A DNA stretch of 64,000 nt from Belliella buryatensis (GTDB lineage Bacteria > Bacteroidota > Bacteroidia > Cytophagales > Cyclobacteriaceae): assembly GCF_900188245.1 (NCBI RefSeq), contig NZ_FZOK01000005.1, positions 62,001 through 126,000 on the forward strand, in the 5' to 3' direction. Positions 35,086 to 45,881 of the stretch are shown here, in pieces. The notes beneath the pieces are model-generated. The model searched no databases and was not told the origin of the DNA. It saw only the letters and a list, made by a program, of their open reading frames with translations. The stretch's first letter is position 1. Each line of letters opens with the position of its first letter. Both the position numbers and the translations under genes were made by a program.

Positions 35086-36542
35086 GATACGACTTCGCCA
35101 AATAAGGTAGCAGGTGTACAGTCAGTAATTTTTACAGTAACATAGTCACCTTTTTTAAAATTACCTTTATCGATGATGACTACTTTATTGGCAGAATTTC
35201 TTCCTTTTAATTGCTCAGTAGATCTTTTGGACTCTCCTTCGATTAAGATTTGTTGTATTTTCCCTACATCAAGCTTATTTCTTTCTTCTGACAGCTTATT
35301 TTGCTTTTCGATGATTTCATTGAGTCTGCGTTTTTTGACATCCAAAGGAATATCATCTTTGTATTTTTTGGCAGCTAAAGTTCCAGGTCTTTCAGAGTAA
35401 TAAAACATGTAAGAAAAGTCGTACTTGACTATATCCATCATAGTCAATGTGTCCTTATGCTCTTCCTCAGTCTCAGTACAGAATCCTGCAATCATGTCTG
35501 AGGAAATACCACACTCCTCACCGAGAATCTCTCTGATTTTGGCTACTCTTTCCAAATACCAATCTCTATCGTAAGTTCGATTCATTAGATCCAAAACTCT
35601 AGAATTACCACTCTGAACTGGGAGATGGATGTATTTACAGATATTATCATACTTCTTCATGGTGTACAACACTTCATCTGTGATGTCTTTTGGATGAGAA
35701 GTAGAGAATCTCACTCTGAGTTGTGGACTAATCAATGCTACCATCTCAAGGAGATTTGCAAAATTGACAACTTCAGTTACTTCCCCCTCTTTTTTATTGA
35801 GTCTTGCTTTGTTGTTCTCTTCTGGAGACCATTTGTAGGAGTCTACGTTTTGACCTAGCAATGTTACCTCTTTGAATCCTTTGTCAAAAAGATCTTGTGC
35901 TTCTCTGACGATAGAATGTGGATCACGACTTCTCTCTCTTCCTCTGGTAAATGGTACTACACAGAAAGAGCACATATTGTCACAGCCACGCATGATAGAG
36001 ATAAAAGCACTCACTCCATTGGAGTTGAGTCTCACTGGAGAAATATCTGCATAGGTTTCTTCTCTTGACAAGAAAGTATTTACTCCTTTGTTGCCATCTT
36101 CGGCAGTAGCGACTAAGTTAGGGAGGTCTCTATAGGCATCTGGCCCGACGACTACGTCTACAATCTGCTCTTCTTCTAGTAGCTTTTCTTTCAATCTTTC
36201 GGCCATACACCCTAAAACACCAATCGTCATTTCAGGCTTATTTTTTTTGATGGCATTGAATTGAGAAAGTCGCTTTCTTACTGTGAGCTCAGCTTTTTCC
36301 CTAATCGAACAAGTATTCAAAAAAATCACATCTGCTTGCTCAAAATCAGATGTGGTGTCAAATCCATTTTCTTTCATGATGGATGCAACTATCTCTGAGT
36401 CAGAAAAATTCATCTGACAGCCATAAGATTCTATATAAAGTTTTTTGGATTTGCCGGTGTTTTCATCCTCAGTAGTCTTGTAATCACAAGCCTGCGCCTC
36501 GTCCGCTGAGATGATATCGATGTCTTTGATGATATTTTCCAT
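35082..36542 (-). CDS. miaB: tRNA-2-methylthio-N6-dimethylallyladenosine synthase
   Basis: 486 residues from the ATG at 36542 (another ATG 18 bases upstream is possible). Radical-SAM methylthiotransferase acting on A37 of tRNA. The N-terminal UPF0004 domain has the first cluster cysteines in [23 protein letters not shown] and VLGCMAERL. The radical-SAM motif CDNMCSFC follows MRG. The C-terminal TRAM domain ends the protein ([18 protein letters not shown]...). It is the first gene of the operon and overlaps the activator by four bases. Confidence 0.97.
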   Translation of the reverse strand: MENIIKDIDIISADEAQACDYKTTEDENTGKSKKLYIESYGCQMNFSDSEIVASIMKENGFDTTSDFEQADVIFLNTCSIREKAELTVRKRLSQFNAIKKNKPEMTIGVLGCMAERLKEKLLEEEQIVDVVVGPDAYRDLPNLVATAEDGNKGVNTFLSREETYADISPVRLNSNGVSAFISIMRGCDNMCSFCVVPFTRGRERSRDPHSIVREAQDLFDKGFKEVTLLGQNVDSYKWSPEENNKARLNKKEGEVTEVVNFANLLEMVALISPQLRVRFSTSHPKDITDEVLYTMKKYDNICKYIHLPVQSGNSRVLDLMNRTYDRDWYLERVAKIREILGEECGISSDMIAGFCTETEEEHKDTLTMMDIVKYDFSYMFYYSERPGTLAAKKYKDDIPLDVKKRRLNEIIEKQNKLSEERNKLDVGKIQQILIEGESKRSTEQLKGRNSANKVVIIDKGNFKKGDYVTVKITDCTPATLFGEVVS

Positions 36543-36726
36543 GTAAGCTTTCAATTTCAAGATGCGAAATTAAGAAAATACCGACAAAATGACAGATTTT
36601 TACCTTGCTTTATTTTTGATCTTAATCCTATTTCTCTATTAATGGGAGAAGTAAAACAATTAGCCTCTAAAACTGTAATGAATGATAAGAAAATTAAAAA
36701 GTAATTTGACTTGGAATGGCTTTATT

Positions 36727-36760
36727 TTTGTCCAGTTTCTCCTTGTAAACCTTATATTTG
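36727..36760 (+). promoter_or_regulatory. Probable promoter of tamB-tamL
   Basis: TTTG at 36727-36730 and a perfect -7 box TATATTTG at 36753-36760 are 22 bases apart, slightly longer than ideal. The predicted start near 36766 lies 71 bases before the first ATG, but just ahead of an upstream in-frame extension of the coding sequence. Confidence 0.5.
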
Positions 36761-36836
36761 AATTTGAATTTCACCAAAACAGCTAGGAATTATCAAACGG
36801 TTTTTCTACAAATTTTTCAAAATCACAGGAATCAGT

Positions 36837-39800
36837 ATGTTGGCATTGATCCTGATAGCTGCTTTGTTGGTGCTTTTTGTCCGAAGTCCTTGGGGACAGG
36901 GAATTATTGTTGACAAAGCGACAAATTATCTAACAGATAAAACAAACACAACCATATCTATTGGAAGACTCTATGTGACTTTTCAAGGTAATCTATATCT
37001 AGAGGAACTGTATTTGGAAGATTTACAAGGTGATACTTTAATCTATTCAGACAATTTGGAACTTGGCTTTGGCTTGTTGAAGTATATCAGTACAGGTATG
37101 ATTCACCTCAATAAGCTCGAATGGGAAGGCTTGAAAGCTAAAATCAGTAGAGAAGTTGACCAAGAAGACTTTAATTATCAATTTTTGATAGACGCTTTTG
37201 GTGGAGATGTCCAAAGACCTGATCAAGAGCAGGTAGAAATTGAAAGTAGTGTTTCAAGTTCAGACCCTCTTCAAATCATGCTGTCACCAATTCGATTTCG
37301 AGATTTTGATTTAAGCTATTCGGATGCGAAAGATGGGATGGAAGCCATCTTTCGATTCAAAGAGTTTAAGTTAGATGTTCCACATCTTGATTTGGCTGCA
37401 TTTGAGTTTGATATTAGAGAGTTAAAACTTCAAGATAGTCGGATTTCATATCGACAGCTAAAACCTATCGAAACTGAAGAAGAAAAATCTGAAGATGGTT
37501 TGATTCCCTTGCTTTTATCTATAGATAAGCTGACGCTCGATCAGGTGATATTAGATTATGAAAATCAAGTAAATCGGCAGTATGCTAACCTATCTATTGA
37601 CTTTTTTGAGTTGAGTTTACCAGAACTGGATTTACATGATCAAAAAGTTTTACTTAAATCACTTGACCTCAGAAATTCAAAAATAACTTTTGCTGATTTT
37701 GGGACAAAAGCATCATCAGGAGACGTCAATCAAAAAACGTCTACTCCATTTGAATGGCCTGATTGGGATATTGAGATAGGTTACATAGACTTAGAAGACA
37801 ATCAGATTTCATACAAAACCCAAGATATAGATGCTATTCCAGGTTTCTTCAATCCTGAGGCCCTGCAATTTGACTGGTTGAATTTTAATATTTCTAACGT
37901 GCTTTTAAATAACAAAGAAGCCAAACTTGATTTGAAAACTTTTAATTTTAAGGAGTCTAGTGGCTTTGAATTGAAGGAGCTTTTGGGAAGTCTTGAACTG
38001 GATGATAGGCAAATCAAATTAAAAAACATTGAATTAGAAACGAATAGAAGTAAGCTGGAAATTGATTTTCAGTTGGGATATAGATCTCTTGCCGACTTCA
38101 TCACTCAGCCCGAACCGGCAAGTTTAGATTTAAGATTAAAAAGCCTAAAAGCAGATGTTAGAGATGCTTATTTTTTTCAGCCTGAGTTGGCAAAGGATGA
38201 AGTTATTCAAAAACTTGCGCTTTATCCAATATTAGCAAATGCTAGCATCAAAGGAGATTTGAAAAGTTTGAAGATTCCAAACCTACGGGCCTCTTGGGGT
38301 GGCAGCAATTTTGTTGCGCAGGGCAATTTGAAAAACGTTATTGATACCGATCAATTATTTTTCGATTTTCCAATGCTAGAAGTATCAAGTTATGCTAGTA
38401 CAATTGAAAAATTCATAGATCAAGAATTGGTTGCGGATTATCAGCTGCCAGAGCAATTTAATATCAAAGGCAATGCAAAAGGGAAACTGAATGATCTTCA
38501 AGTTTCAGTGAATTTGGTGTCAGACTTGGGTGAAATAGACTTAAGCGGGGAGTATAGAGATATTGACGACTTAGACTTTGGGGTAGTGCTTGGAGTGAAT
38601 GATTTTCAATTGGGTACATTTTTAAAAGACCCAGGAATGGATACTTTATCTTTTACAATAAATGTTGAGGGATCAGGTATTTCTTTAGATAAGTTGAATG
38701 CAACGTTAACATCAGATTTTCAGCGATTGAAAATCTATGGCAATGACTATTCAGGTCTGCAACTTGAGGGAGAGATATCGGAAGGAGCTGGAGAGTTGAT
38801 GATGGGCCTAGAGTCTGAATATCTGGATTTCGAATTGCTCACCAAATTGACCTTGGATTCTGCGGATTATCATTTGGATTTATTACTAGATCTGAAAGGT
38901 GCAGATTTTTATGCGCTGGGTCTTACACCACAGCAGGTAAGAGGAAGGTTGGTGTTCAATGCATTATTTGATGGTAATCTAGAGGCTTTTGATCTAAGTA
39001 CCAGCTTGAAAGATGCGATTGTTGTTTTTAATCAGAGAAATTATCCTCTAGGAAGCTTTGATATTCAAGCCAAAGTGAGGGAGGAGGAGACCAACTTCGA
39101 ATTGAAGAGTTTGCTATTGAATGGGGAAATGTCGGCGAATACATCACCAGAAAACTTGATAACTTCCTTGACTTCCTATTTGAAAACCTATATTGATAAG
39201 GTGGAATTGATAGAAGACCTTTCAGATCAAGAAGTAATAATGAAGCTTGATTTTAAGCTCAATCAAGCACCTATTTTGAATCAGGTCTTGCTACCGAGTC
39301 TAGAAAAGCTTGATACAGCGAGGTTGGTAGTAGATTTTGATGTTTCCAATGCTAAGCTTTTGGTAAATCTTGACTTTCCCTACATGAAGTATGGTGAAAT
39401 AGAGATCGATAGTCTTGGTGTGCGAGTCAATGCAGATAGTGATGATTTGAATCTTGCTTTTGGATTTTTAAAACTCGAATCCGGGCCATTGTCGATGGAT
39501 AGGACATATTTTACAGGAGAATTGGAAGATTCTAGGTTGTTTTTTGACTTCAATGCTTTCAATGGAGATCAGCGGATGGTCCATGTGGCCTCGGATATTG
39601 GACTGAAGGGGGATACATTAAGTATCCATATAGATTCCGAAGATTTGTTATTGAATAAACGGGAATGGGGAATACCTCAGGATAACGAGGTCTTGATAGC
39701 CGAAAACTACCTTCATTTTAAAAATTTGAGGTTTTTCAGAAATAACCAAGAATTCCTTATCAGAGATGATTTGGATGATGCTGCGGAAGAACATTTAGCA

Positions 39801-41885
39801 TTGGAGTTTAGAGATTTTAGATTAGAGACCTTTACGAGTTTATTCAATCCAGACGAATTGATTGCAGGTGGCTTATTGAATGGTAAGCTTGTGGTCGAAA
39901 ATCCCTTTGGAGCCATAGGTATGCTGGCTAATTTGAAAGTTCAGGATCTAAAGGCTTTAGATGTTGGTCTCGGAAATCTCAGTATGGAAGCTGTGGCAGC
40001 TAATTTGGGAGAATATCAACTTACACTTGCATTGAAAGATGGAGGGATAGATTTAGATTTAGCGGGGGATTTTGTGGCAGATGAAGCTGGAGGAGAATTT
40101 GATCTTGACATAGCTATCAATCGCATAGAAATGAAACTCCTAGCAGAACTTTCAAAGGGAGAGATTAAAAATGCTGATGGATATATCTCGGGAAAAGTCA
40201 ATGCCAGTGGAAATACAATTGAACCAAATTACAATGGTGAATTAGTTTTTAATGAAGCAGGATTTGTGGTTTCTCAACTCAATGCAAAATATTATCTTCC
40301 AAAGGAGATTTTGAAGGTTGATAATGAAGGATTGAGCTTGAATCAATTCACATTTCAGGATGACAATGGACAAAAATTCATCATAGATGGAAAGGTCTTC
40401 ACTGAAGATTTCACTAACCCTAAATTTGATCTCAAGCTAAAAGCAGATGGGTTTAGAGCGGTCAATTCAAGTAGAGAGGACAATGATTTATTTTATGGGA
40501 CAGCAACTATAGATGCAGATGTAACGATTAGAGGAGATTTGAATTTGCCTAGAGTGACTGCTGATCTTAGAGTGAAGGACGGTACCAATTTCAATGTCAT
40601 CATTCCAGAAACTCAACTTGATCTTGTCAAAAGGGATGGGACGGTCATTTTTGTGAATAGACAAGACCCCTATGATATATTGACGAGACAGACTGATGAA
40701 ATACTCAATACTTTTACTGGGTATGATATCAGGTCGGTATTAAGAGTAGATCCCAACGCAGTATTTAAAATCATTGTAGATGAAAGATCAGGAGATAATT
40801 TATCCGTTTCGGGAGAAGCCAATCTCAATTTGGAAATCAATCCGAATGGTCGAATTACACTGAGCGGAACTTATGAGCTGACCAAGGGGCATTACGAGAT
40901 GTCATTGTATAATTTGGTCAGCAGAAGATTTGAGATAGCTCCTGGAAGTACCATTGCTTGGAATGGTGATCCAATGGATGCAAATATGAATATATCAGCG
41001 ATTTATAATGTGAGAACACCTTCTGCTGAACTGATGGCTTCCCAGCTGAGTGGCACCAGTGCTGATGCTAGACTTCAATATCAACAAGAATTACCTTTTC
41101 AAGTGTTTTTGAACGTCGGTGGTGAAATCCTCAAGCCTGAAATTTCTTTCCGCTTGGATATGCCAGAGGATCAGCGTGGAGCCTTGGGAGGGAATGTCTA
41201 TAGTAGAGTTTCACAAATCAACGAACAAGAGGATGAATTGAACAAGCAGGTATTTTCATTGCTAGTTTTGAACAGGTTCTTCCCATCTACAGGAAGTGAT
41301 GGGTCCGGAGGAGGAACTGCGGCAATTGCGAGAAATAGTGTTAGCCAAGTGCTCTCAGGCCAACTCAATGCCCTTTCGAGTAGTGTATTTGGGAATACTG
41401 GCTTAGAATTGGATTTTGATTTGGATAGTTTTACTGATTATCAAAGTGGATCTGCCCAAGATAGAACCCAACTGAATGTCAATGCCCGTAAACGATTTTT
41501 TGATGATAGACTGATAGTCCAAGTAGGAAGCCAGATGGATGTAGAGGGAAGTTCTCAAAATCCCGAGCAGGCTAATGCAGTACTTGGAAATATTAGTTTG
41601 GAATACGTCTTGACTGAAAATGGGCGATATAGAGTTCGTGCTTTTAGAAAAAATCAATTCGAAAGCATCATTGATGGTCAGCTGATTGTGACTGGATTTG
41701 GACTAATTTTCAATAGGGAATTCAATAGATTTTATGAGTTATGGAGAGGCGTAGATCTTTCTGAAAATGGAACCAACCCAATTGATGAACTTCAAAACGG
41801 AAATGGGAAGCAGGAAGGCCAAGATAGAAACTCTCAAGAAAAGAAAGAACTTGATATCTTGAAAAAGGAGGAAAATGAAAATTAG
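36837..41885 (+). CDS. tamB: Translocation and assembly module protein TamB
   Basis: 1682 residues from the first ATG. An N-terminal membrane helix (MLALILIAALLVLFVRSPWGQG) is followed by a very long series of amphipathic beta-strands (AsmA-like N-terminus, long bridge-like middle), and the C-terminal TamB (DUF490) domain: LSGTYELTKGHYEMSLYNLVSRRFEI, GSTIAWNGDPMDANMNISAIY, LQYQQELPFQVFLNVGGEI. TamB spans the periplasm and works with an Omp85 partner, here tamL, overlapping by 11 bases. The frame stays open upstream of the ATG to 36768 and encodes basic residues (KRFFYKFFK) suited to a TamB start, so the true start may be a non-standard codon such as ATT at 36789. Confidence 0.93.
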   Translation: MLALILIAALLVLFVRSPWGQGIIVDKATNYLTDKTNTTISIGRLYVTFQGNLYLEELYLEDLQGDTLIYSDNLELGFGLLKYISTGMIHLNKLEWEGLKAKISREVDQEDFNYQFLIDAFGGDVQRPDQEQVEIESSVSSSDPLQIMLSPIRFRDFDLSYSDAKDGMEAIFRFKEFKLDVPHLDLAAFEFDIRELKLQDSRISYRQLKPIETEEEKSEDGLIPLLLSIDKLTLDQVILDYENQVNRQYANLSIDFFELSLPELDLHDQKVLLKSLDLRNSKITFADFGTKASSGDVNQKTSTPFEWPDWDIEIGYIDLEDNQISYKTQDIDAIPGFFNPEALQFDWLNFNISNVLLNNKEAKLDLKTFNFKESSGFELKELLGSLELDDRQIKLKNIELETNRSKLEIDFQLGYRSLADFITQPEPASLDLRLKSLKADVRDAYFFQPELAKDEVIQKLALYPILANASIKGDLKSLKIPNLRASWGGSNFVAQGNLKNVIDTDQLFFDFPMLEVSSYASTIEKFIDQELVADYQLPEQFNIKGNAKGKLNDLQVSVNLVSDLGEIDLSGEYRDIDDLDFGVVLGVNDFQLGTFLKDPGMDTLSFTINVEGSGISLDKLNATLTSDFQRLKIYGNDYSGLQLEGEISEGAGELMMGLESEYLDFELLTKLTLDSADYHLDLLLDLKGADFYALGLTPQQVRGRLVFNALFDGNLEAFDLSTSLKDAIVVFNQRNYPLGSFDIQAKVREEETNFELKSLLLNGEMSANTSPENLITSLTSYLKTYIDKVELIEDLSDQEVIMKLDFKLNQAPILNQVLLPSLEKLDTARLVVDFDVSNAKLLVNLDFPYMKYGEIEIDSLGVRVNADSDDLNLAFGFLKLESGPLSMDRTYFTGELEDSRLFFDFNAFNGDQRMVHVASDIGLKGDTLSIHIDSEDLLLNKREWGIPQDNEVLIAENYLHFKNLRFFRNNQEFLIRDDLDDAAEEHLALEFRDFRLETFTSLFNPDELIAGGLLNGKLVVENPFGAIGMLANLKVQDLKALDVGLGNLSMEAVAANLGEYQLTLALKDGGIDLDLAGDFVADEAGGEFDLDIAINRIEMKLLAELSKGEIKNADGYISGKVNASGNTIEPNYNGELVFNEAGFVVSQLNAKYYLPKEILKVDNEGLSLNQFTFQDDNGQKFIIDGKVFTEDFTNPKFDLKLKADGFRAVNSSREDNDLFYGTATIDADVTIRGDLNLPRVTADLRVKDGTNFNVIIPETQLDLVKRDGTVIFVNRQDPYDILTRQTDEILNTFTGYDIRSVLRVDPNAVFKIIVDERSGDNLSVSGEANLNLEINPNGRITLSGTYELTKGHYEMSLYNLVSRRFEIAPGSTIAWNGDPMDANMNISAIYNVRTPSAELMASQLSGTSADARLQYQQELPFQVFLNVGGEILKPEISFRLDMPEDQRGALGGNVYSRVSQINEQEDELNKQVFSLLVLNRFFPSTGSDGSGGGTAAIARNSVSQVLSGQLNALSSSVFGNTGLELDFDLDSFTDYQSGSAQDRTQLNVNARKRFFDDRLIVQVGSQMDVEGSSQNPEQANAVLGNISLEYVLTENGRYRVRAFRKNQFESIIDGQLIVTGFGLIFNREFNRFYELWRGVDLSENGTNPIDELQNGNGKQEGQDRNSQEKKELDILKKEENEN

Positions 41886-44160
41886 GTCATTTTTAATTGC
41901 ATTCAATTTGTCACTGATCTGCATGTACGGTTGCAGTGTCAAAAAATTTATTCCTGATAATGAGACGCTTTATATTGGGTCAAAACTTGAGGTCGACTCA
42001 GAGGAGAGGATTAATGATATCAAAACGATAAGGTCAGAGTTGGAGGGTTTGATAAGGCCAGAACCAAATAGTAAAATTCTGGGCATGTATTTTGGACTTT
42101 GGACGCATTTTAAAGGAAGTAAAGAGAGACCAGGTTTTATCAATAAATTCCTCAAAAAGCGATTTGGAGAAGAGCCTGTTTATTTTAGTAAGGTTAATCC
42201 TCAAAACACGGAAGAGTTGATGTTCAATAGATTAGAAAACAATGGTTTTTTCTACTCAGAAACCTCCTCAGAAGTCAATAGGGGTGAAAAATTCACTTCA
42301 GTATCCTACAAGGTAAAGCTTTCTGAGCCCTACCTGCTCCGTTCACTTTCTGTTGATCGTGATTCTTTAGAAGTGGATCGTGAAATCATCAAATTGATGG
42401 AAGACTCTCCTTTGAAATCAGGAATAAGGTTTAGCCTTTCCAAAATGCAGGATGAAAAAGAACGGATTGATGAAGAGCTCAAATCAATGGGATATTATAA
42501 TTTTAATCCTAATTACCTGATTTTTGAAGCGGATACAAATGTCTCTGATAACCGGGAATTTGATCTTTTTCTAAGATTTAGGTCTAATGTGCCTCAAACA
42601 GGCATCATTCCTTACAAAGTCAGAAATATTCGAATTTTTCCTAATTATTCTGTCATGGAAGAGGAAGAAAGACTAGATACAGTAAGTATAGATGGAAAGG
42701 ATTTTATTCAGGGTGTTGAGGTTTTTAGACCAGAGCTTTTGGAACAGTATATTTTGCTAGAGAAAGACGAGCGCTTTAGTCCGCAAAAATCCAGATTGAC
42801 AAGCAATAGGTTAAGCTCTATTGGGACTTACAGGTTTGTTAATTTGAGATACGAAGAAGCGGAAGATAGTGTAACACATGGTAATTTGGATGCAAATATT
42901 TTTCTTTCTCCTTTGACCAAGCGTTCTATTAGAGCGGAACTTCAAGGTGTGTCTAAATCAAATAATTTTGCAGGGCCTGCTTTGAATTTGGTATACAGGA
43001 ACAGAAATCTATATAAAGGTGGAGAGACTTTTAGCCTAACAGGTAAGTTTGCCTATGAGACTCAAATTGCAGGTGGAGATCTCTCTGGCTTAAATTCTGT
43101 AGAGCTCGGACTGAAGGCGGACTTGGTATACCCAAGAGTGGTTTTTTTCATCCCAATAAAAGAACGCTTTTCTTACTCAGTTCCAAAGACCAAAATGAGC
43201 CTAGGGACAGAATATCAAAGCAGAGGTGGCTTGTATAGACTAAATACCTTTTCAGCAAACTATGGTTATTTTTGGAATGCAAACCGTTTTGTCTTCCATG
43301 AGATTAATCCTATTAGTTTGAATGTGGTAAATCTCTCTAGGACTTCCCCGGAATTCGAGGAGATTTTGGATAATAATCCATTTCTTAGAAGAAGTTTTGA
43401 GCAGCAATTTATTGCAGGTGTCAATTATACTTTCAATTACGATAAGCTCTCAGGGAGATTTAGAAGACATGGATTATTTGTAGGGACTACTTTAGATATT
43501 GCAGGCAATGGACTGAGTTTAGCTAATAGGGTTACTGGAGGAGAAGAGGGTACTTTTTTGGGACTTAATTATGCTCAATATGCAAGAGGTGATTTGGATT
43601 TGAGATATTATCTTAGAATCAATGAAAATCATACGATCGCAACAAGGTTCTTTGGAGGGGTTGGACTACCTTATGGAAACTCAGAATCTTTACCTTTCGT
43701 AAAGCAGTTCTTTGCTGGAGGACCCAATAGCATTCGTGCATTTCGAATTAGGTCTGTGGGGCCAGGGACATATAGGCCAGAGTCTACAGGGGTAGCAGCA
43801 TTTTTTGATCAAGCTGGTGATATTCGTTTTGAAGGCAATATTGAATATAGGTTCCCTTTGGTCTCCATACTCAAGGGAGCGGTATTTATGGATGCAGGTA
43901 ATGTCTGGTTGATGAACGAAAATGAAGCCTTACCTGGGGGGAAGTTTACATCTGATTGGTGGAATGAATTGGCAGTAGGAGCAGGCGTTGGACTTCGTTT
44001 TGATATTGAATTCTTTGTACTACGCTTTGATTTTGCTACACCGATGCGAATTCCATACTTGCCACAGGATCAGCGCTGGGGGAATAGCCTAGATGTGAGA
44101 AGTAGAACATGGAGACGAGAAAGGTTGATTTTCAATTTTGCAATCGGATATCCATTCTAA
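41875..44160 (+). CDS. tamL: TamL: Omp85-family outer-membrane lipoprotein
   Basis: 761 residues. A signal peptide ends at a lipobox Cys20 (CMYGC), distinguishing the Bacteroidota TamL type from proteobacterial TamA. Periplasmic POTRA-like domains cover ~110-400 (MFNRLENNGFFYSETSSEV; SIGTYRFVNLRYEE). The Omp85 barrel follows, with the substrate-gate signature FAGGPNSIRAFRIRSVGPG and the final strand LIFNFAIGYPF. Its partner gene tamB overlaps by 11 bases. The pair is thought to bring lipids or proteins to the outer membrane. Its end overlaps the aceK end by four bases, tail to tail. Confidence 0.9.
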   Translation: MKIRSFLIAFNLSLICMYGCSVKKFIPDNETLYIGSKLEVDSEERINDIKTIRSELEGLIRPEPNSKILGMYFGLWTHFKGSKERPGFINKFLKKRFGEEPVYFSKVNPQNTEELMFNRLENNGFFYSETSSEVNRGEKFTSVSYKVKLSEPYLLRSLSVDRDSLEVDREIIKLMEDSPLKSGIRFSLSKMQDEKERIDEELKSMGYYNFNPNYLIFEADTNVSDNREFDLFLRFRSNVPQTGIIPYKVRNIRIFPNYSVMEEEERLDTVSIDGKDFIQGVEVFRPELLEQYILLEKDERFSPQKSRLTSNRLSSIGTYRFVNLRYEEAEDSVTHGNLDANIFLSPLTKRSIRAELQGVSKSNNFAGPALNLVYRNRNLYKGGETFSLTGKFAYETQIAGGDLSGLNSVELGLKADLVYPRVVFFIPIKERFSYSVPKTKMSLGTEYQSRGGLYRLNTFSANYGYFWNANRFVFHEINPISLNVVNLSRTSPEFEEILDNNPFLRRSFEQQFIAGVNYTFNYDKLSGRFRRHGLFVGTTLDIAGNGLSLANRVTGGEEGTFLGLNYAQYARGDLDLRYYLRINENHTIATRFFGGVGLPYGNSESLPFVKQFFAGGPNSIRAFRIRSVGPGTYRPESTGVAAFFDQAGDIRFEGNIEYRFPLVSILKGAVFMDAGNVWLMNENEALPGGKFTSDWWNELAVGAGVGLRFDIEFFVLRFDFATPMRIPYLPQDQRWGNSLDVRSRTWRRERLIFNFAIGYPF

Positions 44161-45881
44161 GCAGGTTGCTCAGGTCTAAACCTGATTTCTTTTGGGTAAG
44201 GAAAAGCGTGAAGGAGCTCCCCTTTTCTGATGCTTTCCTGAATTTGTGACCAATAATCCGGATTGAATAACTCCTCGTGGTAACTCAGAAAATAGGGCTT
44301 CACATCTACTCTTCCAATCATGAATCTTTTGAAATCCTCAGGAAAAACATCATTCTTAGCAATATTATACCAAGGAGTGGGAGCATAGATTTGCTCGTAG
44401 GTTTCTGCTTGAGGTTTCCATCTGAAGTTCATATCTGTCAGGAATTCAATTTCATCATAATCATAGAAGATAACCCGCTTTTGTCTTGTTACGCCAAAGT
44501 TTTTTGTCATCATATCACCTGGGAAAATATTGGCTTGTGCAAGCTGAAGAATACTATTGCCATACTCTTCCACTGCAAGTTTAGCATCTTCTAAATCACA
44601 ACTTTCTAAATAAAGATTTAAAGGAATCATTTTCCTCTCTGTATATAGGTGTTTGATGATCAGTGTTTTTTCTGTGAATATTAAAAGTGAATTGACGGTG
44701 TTTTTCAACTCCTGCATCAATGTAGGGCTGACCCGATCAAGTGGAATTGAAAAGTATTCAAATTCATGTGTGTCGGCCATTCTTCCGACTCTGTCATGGA
44801 GAGATACGAGTTTATATTTATCCTTGACTTGCTGCCGCGTCATGTCTTTAGGTGGTTCAAAATGGTCCTTGATCAATTTAAAGACAATGTTATAGCTTGG
44901 TAAAGTAAATACCGTCATCACCATTCCTTTGATACCTTCTGCTATTTCGAATTGATCTTGACTATTTTCAAGGTGGATCAAGAAGTCTCTATAGAACTCG
45001 GTCTTGCCATGTTTATTGAATCCTATGGCATTATAGAGTTCGTGTATCTGCTTGTGACTGATCACGGCGTTGAGAAAAGAGACCATTTGTGATGGGATAT
45101 CTGTTTCGACCATAAAGTAGGACCTACTGAAGCTGAACATATGTGCCATTACCCTAGGATCAAATATCATAGTGTCTACGTAGATCCCATTTTCGTTATG
45201 CAAAAATGGAATGATAAAAGGCATCCACTTTCCTCCAACTCTTGTTCTTCCTATCAGATAGGCAGCTTTGTTTCTGTAGAAGACACTTTTGAGCACTTGC
45301 GTGACGGTGTCTTTGGTAGGTTCGTATCGGGTGAGGATGACTTCCCTTACTGCCCTCACAAGTAGTTGAATGTCCTCTTCTTTGTTAAAGTATTTGACTC
45401 CAAAATCAAAATCATCCATAATTTGTCTGATGATTTTTTGTAATCCCCAAGCAGATGGATAGGTGTGATAGAGGTTTTTATTAGGGTGAAGGTCACAGGT
45501 ATTGTACCCTTCATGGACATACATAAGACTATCGTCTACAGCTAAGTCAGCGAAAGTTTTCCTGATGATGGAATTATAAAAAGTCTCAGCAAGCTCCTTG
45601 TCTTTTCTATTACTGATTATCATCGAAAAGTGCTGCTTCACTTCCAGCCAAAAAGTGCTTTTATTTTTAAATTCACCAATCTCTTGGATGATTTTCACTC
45701 TACATTTCGCTATAAAGTCTTTGTAGAGTCTCAGTCGCTTTTTATGATTGGCTTGCATCGCTGTCCATTGACGATTTTTGAAAAACTCAGGTGCAAGTGC
45801 CGTTAGTTCATTGAATTCTTCTAGGTAAAGTCCAAAACCTTCAAGGATATTCTTTGTGGTAAATTCTATAATGTTTTTCAC
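44157..45881 (-). CDS. aceK: Isocitrate dehydrogenase kinase/phosphatase
   Basis: 574 residues, close to E. coli AceK (578). Recognisable blocks are YHTYPSAWGLQKIIRQIMDDFDFGVKYFNKEEDIQ, AAYLIGRTRVGGKW, VMVFTLPSYNIVFKLIKDHFEPPK, KYKLVSLHDRVGRMADTHEFE, and RVIFYDYDEIEFLTD. It switches isocitrate dehydrogenase off and on to direct carbon into the glyoxylate bypass. No icd, aceA or aceB lies in the window, so it is unlinked to its pathway here. Its stop overlaps the tamL stop by four bases. A TAAATTTG box on the minus strand (45948-45955) lies 67 bases upstream, without a good -33 partner. Confidence 0.95.
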   Translation of the reverse strand: MKNIIEFTTKNILEGFGLYLEEFNELTALAPEFFKNRQWTAMQANHKKRLRLYKDFIAKCRVKIIQEIGEFKNKSTFWLEVKQHFSMIISNRKDKELAETFYNSIIRKTFADLAVDDSLMYVHEGYNTCDLHPNKNLYHTYPSAWGLQKIIRQIMDDFDFGVKYFNKEEDIQLLVRAVREVILTRYEPTKDTVTQVLKSVFYRNKAAYLIGRTRVGGKWMPFIIPFLHNENGIYVDTMIFDPRVMAHMFSFSRSYFMVETDIPSQMVSFLNAVISHKQIHELYNAIGFNKHGKTEFYRDFLIHLENSQDQFEIAEGIKGMVMTVFTLPSYNIVFKLIKDHFEPPKDMTRQQVKDKYKLVSLHDRVGRMADTHEFEYFSIPLDRVSPTLMQELKNTVNSLLIFTEKTLIIKHLYTERKMIPLNLYLESCDLEDAKLAVEEYGNSILQLAQANIFPGDMMTKNFGVTRQKRVIFYDYDEIEFLTDMNFRWKPQAETYEQIYAPTPWYNIAKNDVFPEDFKRFMIGRVDVKPYFLSYHEELFNPDYWSQIQESIRKGELLHAFPYPKEIRFRPEQPA

